This document shows, piece by piece, positions 1-5,390 of a DNA stretch of 5,390 bases (positions are counted from its first letter, which is position 1; each line of letters starts with the position of its first letter). The translations under genes and the position numbers were made by a program. This DNA is from Spirochaetaceae bacterium (GTDB taxonomy: Bacteria > Spirochaetota > Spirochaetia > SZUA-6 > Bin103), in contig JAPOQV010000007.1 in the NCBI GenBank assembly GCA_026710565.1, positions 1 through 5,390 on the forward strand, given 5' to 3'. The notes below the pieces were generated by a model. It had not been told where the DNA came from. It saw only the letters and a program-made list of their open reading frames with translations, and did not search any database.

Positions 1-548
1 CCCTGCTGTCGCGCCCGGAAGTCGGTTACGTCAAGGCGTTCTACGACCGCCCGGTGGCGACGTCCCGGGAGATGCGGCCCACCGGCGGCGGCCGTGTCAC
101 CGAGATCCTGGTGCGGCCCCTGTTCTCGCTGTTCTTCCCGGAACTGGCGACGATCATCCAGCCCCTGTCGGGCGAGTACGCGGCGCGGCGCGACCTGCTC
201 GAACAGCTCCCGTTCCCGGTCGGCTACGGCGTGGAGACCTCGCACCTGATCGACGTCCACCACCGGCACGGGCTCGACGCGATCGCCCAGACCGACCTGG
301 ACCGTCGCGTGCACTACAACCAGGACACGCAGGCGCTGGGCAAGATGGCGTTCCGGATCCTGCAGGCGTTCCTGCGGCGGGCGACCGCGCACGGAACGAT
401 CGGGGCGACGCCGGACCTCGGCACGGCGCTGCACCAGTTCCAGGCACGCGAGAGGGACTACCGGCACATCGTGAGCGAGATCGAGGAGATCGAGCGCCCG
501 CCGATGGTCGAGCTGCCGGAGTACCGCCGCCGGCGCGCCGGACGCTAG
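1..548 (+). CDS. gpgS: Glucosyl-3-phosphoglycerate synthase (GT81), 3' part
   Basis: Transfers glucose from an NDP-glucose donor to 3-phosphoglycerate, giving glucosyl-3-phosphoglycerate, the precursor of the cytosolic compatible solute glucosylglycerate (and of methylglucose lipopolysaccharide in mycobacteria). The reading frame is open from base 3, so the gene starts upstream; about 181 codons of the C-terminal part are visible and the GT-A DxD region is off the edge. Visible family marks are the VKAFYDRP segment, the acceptor-site loop PLSGEYAARR (about 165-195), the GYGVET segment with Glu at 234-236, and VHYNQ with His at 312-314. That Glu and His lie 26 residues apart, the spacing of Glu232 and His258 in the Mycobacterium tuberculosis enzyme as I recall it. 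The C-terminus is Arg-rich. The stop TAG (546-548) lies inside the left CTAG flanking the insertion sequence. A related GT81 mannosyl-transferring enzyme is the main alternative. Confidence 0.85.
   Translation, partial: LLSRPEVGYVKAFYDRPVATSREMRPTGGGRVTEILVRPLFSLFFPELATIIQPLSGEYAARRDLLEQLPFPVGYGVETSHLIDVHHRHGLDAIAQTDLDRRVHYNQDTQALGKMAFRILQAFLRRATAHGTIGATPDLGTALHQFQARERDYRHIVSEIEEIERPPMVELPEYRRRRAGR
545..548. repeat. Left CTAG flank of the IS (target-site duplication)
   Basis: CTAG directly abuts the left inverted repeat and is repeated at 2188-2191 beyond the right one. Its last three bases are the gpgS stop codon. CTAG is palindromic, so base pattern alone cannot tell a 4-bp target duplication from four extra inverted-repeat bases. 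The reading frames on both sides favour a duplication. Confidence 0.75.
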
Positions 549-562
549 GAGTCTGTCGGATT
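549..562 (+). repeat. Left terminal inverted repeat of the IS
   Basis: GAGTCTGTCGGATT matches the reverse complement of 2174-2187 at all 14 positions, and the match stops just inside. Including the palindromic CTAG outside, symmetry extends to 18 bp. This end lies beyond the 3' end of the transposase gene. Confidence 0.93.
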
Positions 563-712
563 CATGCATCCGGTCCGGCGGTGACGTAGCCGGCGTTTAC
601 GCCGTCGGCGCTCTGGTTCGCGGTCGACAGAGGCTGAATCCCGGAGTGCTCACCATATTTCATCGCGGGCGCCAACTTCGTGGCCGATGGTCCGGTTCTC
701 AGCAGCGTGCGA

Positions 713-2074
713 TCACCCTGCCAGAACATACAACCGCTTCAGATTCCACGCCGTGCACACCAGATTCCATTCTCCCCGCACTGCCTGCAGCCCACGCAGA
801 TGAAAACGCCGGAATCCCAGCACCTCCTTGATCACCCCAAACACCGTCTCCACCGTCGACTTGCGCTTGCTGTAGATCGCTTTCCCCTCGGCGGTCCGCA
901 GGCGGTACTGCATCGCCGTCACCGCGTCCGCGTCCGCAGGACACCCCGGCGGCGCTTGCATCCGCTGTGCCAGCGGCTGGTTGTGGTGTTCGCGGCCGCC
1001 GGCGATATATGGCTCGATCCCCGGCCGCTCGCACCGCTCCACGTTCTCCTTGCTGTGGTAGCCGGCGTCCGCCACCATGACCTGCGGCGTGCCCAGTTGC
1101 TCGGCTACCTTCGCCAACTCGTTCAGCGCCGGCTCGACTTCGCGCTTGTCGTTGGTCGCTTGGCTGACGTGGTTGCCCACCACCAGATAACTGTCGTGCT
1201 CGACGGCCGCTTGCGCGTTGTAGCCCTGCACGAACTCGCCGCCGCCAGCAGGCATGATGCGCGATTGTTCATCCGTGAAGTTCACTTGGTCCTTGTCCTG
1301 CGGTCCTGCCTCAGGCTCCTGCGGCGGGCGCCCTCCGGGCTTCTTGCCCGTCGCTGCCTCCCGTTCCCGGCGCTGCTCCAGCTTCCGTTCGTACTCCGCC
1401 TGCTCCGCCTCGTAGCGCTCCTGCGCCCGCTCGGCAATCTTGTCCTTCGCGTCCTCAATCGCCGCCAGCCGCTGCTCGCGCCGCTGCAGTTCTTCCGGGA
1501 TGTCCAACGCCGGCTGCGCCTCGCTCTCACCGTCAGCCCGCTCGGCCAGCTCAAGCAGTTGCTGTACCTCCTGCTCAAGCTGCTTCTCCAACTCGTTCGC
1601 ATGGCCCCAGCTCATCGCCTTGTGCTTGCTCGTGTTGCCCTGGATCTTGCTCCCGTCGAGGCTCACCGATCCCAGCCGCAACACCCCCATGGTCGACGCC
1701 AGCACCAAGATCTGCCTGAACAGTCCCTCCAACTCCGGCAGAAACCGCTTGCGAAAGCTCGCGATCGTGTCATGGTCCGGATGGCGGTCTGCGCTGATAT
1801 AGCGGAACGCCACCGACTCGTACGTCGCCTGCTCCAGCTTGCGGCTGGAGAACACCCCGCTCGCGTACCCGTAGAACAACAGCGCCACCAGCAGCGCCGG
1901 ATGATACGCCTGCTTGCCGCCGCCTCCGTAGCGGCTGGGCAACTCGCTCAGATCAAGCTGATCGACGACCTCTACGACGAACCGCGCCAGATGCTGTTCC
2001 GGCAGCCACTCTTGAATTGAGGCCGGCATGAGCATCGGCGTATCGCGATCGATGGTTCGAAATTCTGCTGACAT
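713..2074 (-). CDS. IS1182-like family DDE transposase, intact
   Basis: This 453-aa transposase catalyses movement of the surrounding IS. The N-terminal part (about 1-125) is a DUF772-type domain with the pattern WLPEQHLARFVVEVVD, then YHPALLVALLFYGYASGVFSSRKLE and RHPDHDTIASFRKRF-like stretches. The RNase-H-like catalytic core supplies Asp140 (SLDGSKIQGNTSKHKAMSW region), Asp336 (MVADAGYH) and Glu409 (STVETVFGVIK), so the DDE triad looks complete. Residues about 160-245 form a highly charged, Glu/Arg-rich, probably coiled-coil insertion between the first two acidic residues. The C-terminus carries the usual GFRRFHLRGL and EWNLVCTAWNLKRL signatures. The ATG at 2074 is preferred because MSAEFRTIDRD matches the usual family N-terminus; a weak GAGG (2079-2082) lies 4 bases upstream. 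The stop is TGA. There is no frameshift. A general IS5-superfamily label is the alternative. Confidence 0.95.
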   Translation of the reverse strand: MSAEFRTIDRDTPMLMPASIQEWLPEQHLARFVVEVVDQLDLSELPSRYGGGGKQAYHPALLVALLFYGYASGVFSSRKLEQATYESVAFRYISADRHPDHDTIASFRKRFLPELEGLFRQILVLASTMGVLRLGSVSLDGSKIQGNTSKHKAMSWGHANELEKQLEQEVQQLLELAERADGESEAQPALDIPEELQRREQRLAAIEDAKDKIAERAQERYEAEQAEYERKLEQRREREAATGKKPGGRPPQEPEAGPQDKDQVNFTDEQSRIMPAGGGEFVQGYNAQAAVEHDSYLVVGNHVSQATNDKREVEPALNELAKVAEQLGTPQVMVADAGYHSKENVERCERPGIEPYIAGGREHHNQPLAQRMQAPPGCPADADAVTAMQYRLRTAEGKAIYSKRKSTVETVFGVIKEVLGFRRFHLRGLQAVRGEWNLVCTAWNLKRLYVLAG

Positions 2075-2187
2075 AGGGCCTCGGTGCGTGTTGTTACCGC
2101 TTGCGCCACCTTACTCCGATCGCCACGATGCCTCTACCAGCCCACCTTCGCCCTTCGCCGCCCCCGTCGGTCAAATCCGACAGACTC
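2075..2187 (-). promoter_or_regulatory. IS right end: likely transposase leader and promoter region
   Basis: This is the only sequence inside the element upstream of the transposase, so its own promoter should lie here. On the minus strand a TTGACC, a good -35-like hexamer, overlaps the inner edge of the inverted repeat (2169-2174). I find no convincing -10 box at 16-18 bases from it, so the promoter is a guess from position plus one hexamer. Overlap of a promoter with the terminal repeat would let transposase binding repress its own gene. Confidence 0.3.
2174..2187 (-). repeat. Right terminal inverted repeat of the IS
   Basis: AATCCGACAGACTC is the exact reverse complement of the left repeat at 549-562. 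This end lies upstream of the transposase gene. Confidence 0.93.
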
Positions 2188-2191
2188 CTAG
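2188..2191. repeat. Right CTAG flank of the IS (target-site duplication)
   Basis: This is the second copy of the CTAG seen at 545-548. On the minus strand its last three bases (2188-2190) read TAG, the stop codon of the amidase gene. Confidence 0.75.
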
Positions 2192-4383
2192 TGGTCCTTC
2201 GGTCCCACCAGCCGGTAGCGGCCGGCCGCCCAGTCGTCGACCCCGCGCCGATAGAATTGCGACGAGGGACGGCCGCTGGCGCCGCCCGGCAGCGCCGTGA
2301 ATGCGATCTCGTCCGCGAAGTCCACGATCAACCGGTACGACGGGCCCGCCGCCTTGGCTCGACGGCCGACCCGGTTTCCCTGCTGAACGGTCGAAGCGTC
2401 ACCCCGTGCCTGAAAGGGCCCGGCCCGCAGAAAGCGGCCGACGGGCGTTTCGCCGAGGAGCACGTGGTTGACGACGATGGGATCCTCACCCCAGGGGGGT
2501 TGGTCGGCGCCCACCCAGTCCAGGACGGCCGGCACGATCGCGTCCCAGTCGACCGCCGCGAACGGTGGGCGGGCGGCGATCCACGCCTCCTCGATGAGCC
2601 GGAAATTGAATGTGAAGAACGGGCCGTCGGCGGCGGCTGCCAGCGTCGCGGACGGGAACAGCACGTCCTTGCAGGTCGTCAGCAGAAGACCATGGACGAA
2701 CTGCGAGAACGAGGTCGCCTCGCGGCTGTCGGCCTCCATGCAGCAGTCCCAGGACAGCAACCGCCGCCCGAGCGGATGCAGGCGCAGGCGGTCGCGCAGA
2801 AAGCGCAGGATCCGCTCGGCGCGCAGCGAGTAGACGTCGGTCTGGATCCGCATCATGTCGCGTTCGGTCAGCGGTCCGCCGGTTCCGTCATGGCCGGCCT
2901 CGAGCATCTGCCGGATCCGGTCCGCGCGGTCGGCTGACGCGGTCATGGTCTGCGCCGAAGCGTCGCCGCCGAACCGCTGATTCGCCACCACCACGATGCC
3001 GGACTCGGGATCGCGCTCCGCCGCAAACCGTCCGGCGTCCCACAGCCCGTCCCAGCCGACGCCGTCCCGCCACGCCGGCATCGGCAGCAGGCCGCTCAGG
3101 CCGCCGCCACGAACGGGAACCGCGGCGCTCATGCCCCGGCCGGTGCTGCCGCTCCGGTCGGACAACACCCAGTGGAGACCCGGCACGCGGATCGCATCGA
3201 TCGCGGCCAGCCCTTCCTCCAGGTCGCGGGCGGCGTTCAGTGCGATGATTCCGGCCATGCTGGCCCCCGCCAGCGGGGCTTCGCCCGCCCAGCGGCGGGT
3301 GAGATAGCGCCCGGCCGTATGGGGGTTGCCGGCCAGAGCGCCGTTCTCGGTCTCGTGGAAGGCGACGAGCTCCGATCTGCCGGACCGCGTGCGGATCTCC
3401 TCCTGCCGCACCGGAAACGGGTGCCAGCGGCCGTCGCGCAGAAAACGGCCGTCGCGACACTCCTCCACGAACAGATCCTCGCTGTCCACGTGCGCGTAGG
3501 TGACCCCCCATGCCAGGTTTCGGTTCCACCCCGACGCGAACACCGGTCCGCCGGCCACCGATGCTCCCATGACCCACAGCTCCGGCGTCTCCATCACCGC
3601 TTCGTACCAGACGGCCGGCAAGCTGGTGATGTCCAGGTGCGGATCGTTGCACAGCAGCGGTTTTCCCGAGGCCGTCAGACCACCGGCGACCGCCCACGCG
3701 TTGCTGCCGCCGGGTGACGGCGCGGTCGCGATGCGCTCCCCATCCTGCCGCGCGGCCTCCGCGCCCGCCGCCCCGTGGCCATCGACCACCAGGCGCACGT
3801 AGTCCCCCTGCCGATACCCGTCGGCCGGCCGTCCGAACAACTGCCTCCATGCACGAATCGTCCCCGGATCGGCAGCCAGCGCCCGCGCGATGGCGAGCTC
3901 CATGTCGCCCTGGCCGTCGTCGAGTCCTATGTAGGCGATGGCCCGCAGGCAGCAGAGGAGATCCGCGGGCGTGAACGGTTCGACGCGGTTGCCGGTGAGC
4001 CGCAGCTCGAACGGCCGATGTCCCCTCGCGATGACGTCGTTGAGGCCGGCGCAGTACGCGCGCACGACCGCCATGGCGTGCTCGCCCAAGCCTGCCAGAT
4101 CCTCGTCCGAGACCTGATGCAGGCGGAGCGCCCGCGAGCGCCGGTCGCTGTCGATGAGCCTGGGCATGTCGCCGAACGCCTCGGCCAGCCGCCCGGCGCC
4201 GAGTGCGCGGGTGGCGAATACCTGGAACAGGCGATCGGTCGCGTGCATGAAGCCGAGCCCGTAGTAGCCGTCGAGCAGCGACTGCGCGCGGATCCGCGGC
4301 GTGCCGGAGCTCTCGCGGGCGATCTGCACGTCCTGCGAGGGGATGCGCAGTCCGCCGGGACGCGTACGAGGGGGAAGACGCAC
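2188..4383 (-). CDS. Penicillin acylase family (S45) amidase, Ntn-hydrolase precursor
   Basis: This 731-aa protein belongs to the S45 Ntn-hydrolases, which cut amide bonds in penicillins, cephalosporins or acyl-homoserine lactones after self-cleavage into alpha and beta chains. The alpha region begins near residue 19 (VQIARESSGTPRIRA), followed by GYYGLGFMHATDRLFQV and GAGRLAEAFGD. Autoprocessing should fall at Gly226-Ser227 (PGGSNAW); Ser227, encoded at 3703-3705, would be the N-terminal nucleophile of a beta chain of about 505 residues. GLTASGKPLLCNDPHL follows with His249, and VVVANQRF supplies the likely oxyanion-hole Asn468. The C-terminus GGASGRPSSQFYRRGVDDWAAGRY is typical of the family end, so the protein looks complete. 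The start is the in-frame GTG at 4381-4383, preceded only by a weak GAAG. No signal peptide follows it, which is odd for a family usually exported. The substrate cannot be told. The stop TAG sits in the CTAG beside the IS. Confidence 0.9.
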   Translation of the reverse strand: MRLPPRTRPGGLRIPSQDVQIARESSGTPRIRAQSLLDGYYGLGFMHATDRLFQVFATRALGAGRLAEAFGDMPRLIDSDRRSRALRLHQVSDEDLAGLGEHAMAVVRAYCAGLNDVIARGHRPFELRLTGNRVEPFTPADLLCCLRAIAYIGLDDGQGDMELAIARALAADPGTIRAWRQLFGRPADGYRQGDYVRLVVDGHGAAGAEAARQDGERIATAPSPGGSNAWAVAGGLTASGKPLLCNDPHLDITSLPAVWYEAVMETPELWVMGASVAGGPVFASGWNRNLAWGVTYAHVDSEDLFVEECRDGRFLRDGRWHPFPVRQEEIRTRSGRSELVAFHETENGALAGNPHTAGRYLTRRWAGEAPLAGASMAGIIALNAARDLEEGLAAIDAIRVPGLHWVLSDRSGSTGRGMSAAVPVRGGGLSGLLPMPAWRDGVGWDGLWDAGRFAAERDPESGIVVVANQRFGGDASAQTMTASADRADRIRQMLEAGHDGTGGPLTERDMMRIQTDVYSLRAERILRFLRDRLRLHPLGRRLLSWDCCMEADSREATSFSQFVHGLLLTTCKDVLFPSATLAAAADGPFFTFNFRLIEEAWIAARPPFAAVDWDAIVPAVLDWVGADQPPWGEDPIVVNHVLLGETPVGRFLRAGPFQARGDASTVQQGNRVGRRAKAAGPSYRLIVDFADEIAFTALPGGASGRPSSQFYRRGVDDWAAGRYRLVGPKDH

Positions 4384-4480
4384 GGCTTCAGGTTGGGGAA
4401 AAGCAGCAAAACAGGCAACAAGAGCGCGGACCGTGCGGAGGCTGGCCGCTGACCCGCCGTGCCGATAGGATTCCGACTCC
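4384..4480. promoter_or_regulatory. Divergent intergenic region between amidase and FKBP genes
   Basis: These 97 bases separate the two divergent start codons and should hold promoters for both directions. The one clear compositional feature is an A-rich strip on the plus strand (about 4399-4423) in otherwise very GC-rich DNA. I see no pair of -35/-10 boxes worth naming on either strand and no operator-like palindrome. The minus-strand amidase frame stays open through the whole spacer without a usual start codon, so part of it may be coding. Confidence 0.4.
4467..4470 (+). promoter_or_regulatory. Candidate ribosome binding site for the FKBP gene
   Basis: AGGA lies 10 bases before the GTG at 4481. 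It is the only purine-rich Shine-Dalgarno-like element in reach and supports that GTG, which is also the start that places a lipoprotein leader at the N-terminus. Confidence 0.45.
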
Positions 4481-5161
4481 GTGATACGAGCCGCGGCCGT
4501 GCTGGCCGCCCTGATCGTCGTCTGCGCCGCCTGCCGGCAACCGCCCTCGGAACCGCAACGGCTTCCCGAAGACCCGCGCGCCCGTTCCAGTTACAGCATC
4601 GGGCTGAAGGTCGGCAGCGGCCTGGCGGAGCAGCCGCTCGACCTGGACCTGTACTGGGTGGAACGCGGCATCCGCGACGCCCTGGCGGGCACGGCCATGC
4701 TCGGGCCGGCGCAGACGGACGAGGAGCTGCAGGCCGCGCAGTCGATCATCCGCGCCGGCGACGCGAACGCCACGGCCGGCGAGGCGCTGCGGAGCGAGAA
4801 CCGGAACGATCCGGACGTCACGGAGCTCGACAGCGGCGTGCAGTACCGGGTGGTCTCGTCCGGGACGGATACGCCGCCACGCCTGGATCAGCGTGCGATT
4901 CTCCAGTATCGGGTGAGCACCCCGGGCGGAAGGCCGATCCGGGACCTGTTCGAGGCCGAGGAGACCGAGACGGTGCGGGTCGGCGACCTCATCCCGGGGC
5001 TGATCGAGGTGCTGACGCTGATGAGCCCCGAATCCCGCTGGGTGGTGGCCATCCCGCCCGGGCAGGCCTACGGCGAACGGGGCAGACCGCCGTTCGTGGG
5101 TCCCAACGTCACCCTGGTGTTCGATCTGCTGCTGCTCGGCATCGACCGGGGTCAGCCCTGA
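4481..5161 (+). CDS. Mip/FkpA-like FKBP peptidyl-prolyl isomerase, predicted lipoprotein
   Basis: This 226-aa protein probably acts as a folding helper in the cell envelope. It starts with GTG and a short leader, MIRAAAVLAALIVVCAAC, with Cys18 the probable lipidation site; the box CAAC has an unusual Cys at -3, so lipidation is likely but not certain. Residues about 38-110 match the Mip-type N-terminal dimerisation domain (SYSIGLKVGSGLAEQ, then a DLYWVERGIRDALAG helix and a linker ending in GEALRSENRND). The FKBP domain runs from SGVQYRVVSSGTD (118) to LVFDLLLLGI (221). It keeps the Tyr143 and AYG Tyr197 positions, but by hand alignment several pocket residues differ: the FDSS start reads IRDL, and the Trp of VIPGW is Leu174 (LIPGL). 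Isomerase activity may therefore be weak. Its TGA stop overlaps the mtaB start by one base (TGATG), suggesting one transcript and coupled translation. Confidence 0.85.
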   Translation: MIRAAAVLAALIVVCAACRQPPSEPQRLPEDPRARSSYSIGLKVGSGLAEQPLDLDLYWVERGIRDALAGTAMLGPAQTDEELQAAQSIIRAGDANATAGEALRSENRNDPDVTELDSGVQYRVVSSGTDTPPRLDQRAILQYRVSTPGGRPIRDLFEAEETETVRVGDLIPGLIEVLTLMSPESRWVVAIPPGQAYGERGRPPFVGPNVTLVFDLLLLGIDRGQP

Positions 5162-5390
5162 TGACCGGCCCGATCGGCCGCCCGCGCGTCGTGGTCGAGA
5201 CGCTGGGCTGCCGCCTCAACGCGTACGAGAGCGACGCCCTCAAGGCGGACTTCGTCGCGCGCGGCTATCGCGTGGTCGAACCGGGGGAGGCGGCCGACGT
5301 GGCGGTCGTCAACAGTTGCACCGTGACGGACCAGGCCGACCGCAAGTCGCGCAACGCCCTGTACCGTGCCGGACGCTCCGGCGGCCCGGA
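5161..5390 (+). CDS. mtaB: tRNA t6A37 methylthiotransferase MtaB, 5' part
   Basis: MtaB is a radical-SAM enzyme that adds a methylthio group to N6-threonylcarbamoyladenosine at position 37 of tRNAs reading ANN codons. Only the first 76 codons are in the window; the frame is open to the edge. They form the start of the UPF0004 (MTTase N-terminal) domain: VETLGCRLNAYESDAL with Cys17, and VVNSCTVTDQADRKSRN with Cys53. These are two of the three Cys that bind the auxiliary iron-sulfur cluster; the third and the radical-SAM CxxxCxxC motif lie past the end. The CTVT-D-ADRKSR pattern points to MtaB rather than MiaB or RimO. The ATG at 5161 is chosen because it overlaps the preceding TGA and places the GC-LN motif at the usual distance from the N-terminus. 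Confidence 0.88.
   Translation, partial: MTGPIGRPRVVVETLGCRLNAYESDALKADFVARGYRVVEPGEAADVAVVNSCTVTDQADRKSRNALYRAGRSGGP

Larger units (their letters stand above)
549..2187 (-). mobile_element. Complete IS1182-like insertion sequence, 1639 bp
   Basis: The element has perfect 14-bp terminal inverted repeats (GAGTCTGTCGGATT at 549-562 and its complement at 2174-2187), CTAG on both flanks, and one intact transposase gene on the minus strand. Its length suits a single-ORF IS of the IS1182/IS5 group. All parts needed for movement look intact, so the insertion is probably fairly recent. The 150 bp between the left repeat and the transposase stop (563-712), and the 99 bp between the transposase start and the right repeat (2075-2173), hold no further gene that I can support. 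The family call rests on the transposase; I could not compare the ends with a reference collection. Confidence 0.92.

Noticed and set aside
154..447. Minus-strand 97-codon frame antisense to gpgS
   Set aside because: It is composed mainly of Arg, Ala, Gly and Pro with no motif, and it lies opposite a well supported GT81 coding frame.
589..609. GC-rich stem-loop with a TTTA loop inside the left end of the IS
   Set aside because: The clean stem is only 4 bp (GGCG/CGCC); extending it needs a mismatch or bulge, and no T-tract follows, so it cannot be called a terminator.
680..2020. A 446-codon open frame on the plus strand, antisense to the transposase
   Set aside because: It mirrors the transposase gene, is rich in Arg, Leu and His as expected of an antisense frame in GC-rich DNA, and shows no domain. 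The minus-strand product has a full DDE transposase signature.
2101..2937. Plus-strand 278-codon frame starting inside the IS and crossing its right end
   Set aside because: It spans the IS boundary and runs antisense to the amidase, with low-complexity Arg/Gly/Pro-rich sequence and no recognisable motif.
2888..3850. Minus-strand 320-codon frame inside the amidase gene
   Set aside because: It is an out-of-frame shadow of the amidase, very rich in Arg and Gly, and the amidase frame itself has clear S45 motifs throughout.
3775..4452. Plus-strand 225-codon frame antisense to the amidase N-terminal region
   Set aside because: It has no domain signature and is explained as an antisense frame in GC-rich coding DNA.

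Overview
The window is a GC-rich bacterial chromosomal segment. It holds four host genes and one complete insertion sequence. The host appears to be diderm: it has a Mip/FkpA-type FKBP with a lipoprotein-like leader and a large Ntn-hydrolase amidase of a type that is usually exported. I cannot name the phylum from this stretch.

Layout. Bases 1-548 (+) hold the 3' part of a glucosyl-3-phosphoglycerate synthase (GpgS, GT81), whose product leads to the compatible solute glucosylglycerate. Bases 549-2187 are an intact 1639-bp IS with perfect 14-bp terminal inverted repeats and a single 453-aa IS1182-like DDE transposase on the minus strand, flanked on both sides by CTAG. Bases 2188-4383 (-) encode a full-length penicillin acylase family (S45) amidase. 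A 97-bp divergent spacer (4384-4480) follows. Bases 4481-5161 (+) encode a Mip-like FKBP lipoprotein, and its stop overlaps the start of mtaB (5161 onward, +), a tRNA methylthiotransferase cut by the window edge.

Main point. The TAG stop of gpgS lies in the left CTAG and the TAG stop of the convergent amidase gene lies in the right CTAG. Deleting the IS plus one CTAG joins the two genes tail to tail, with both stop codons sharing one CTAG. The element therefore appears to have landed exactly in the shared stop-codon overlap of two convergent genes. Because the 4-bp target was duplicated, both genes kept their stops and neither lost coding sequence.

The host genes show no common pathway. gpgS concerns osmolyte synthesis, the amidase hydrolyses amide bonds in an unknown substrate, and FKBP-mtaB form a translationally coupled pair. 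I see no CRISPR array, tRNA, rRNA or defence system here.
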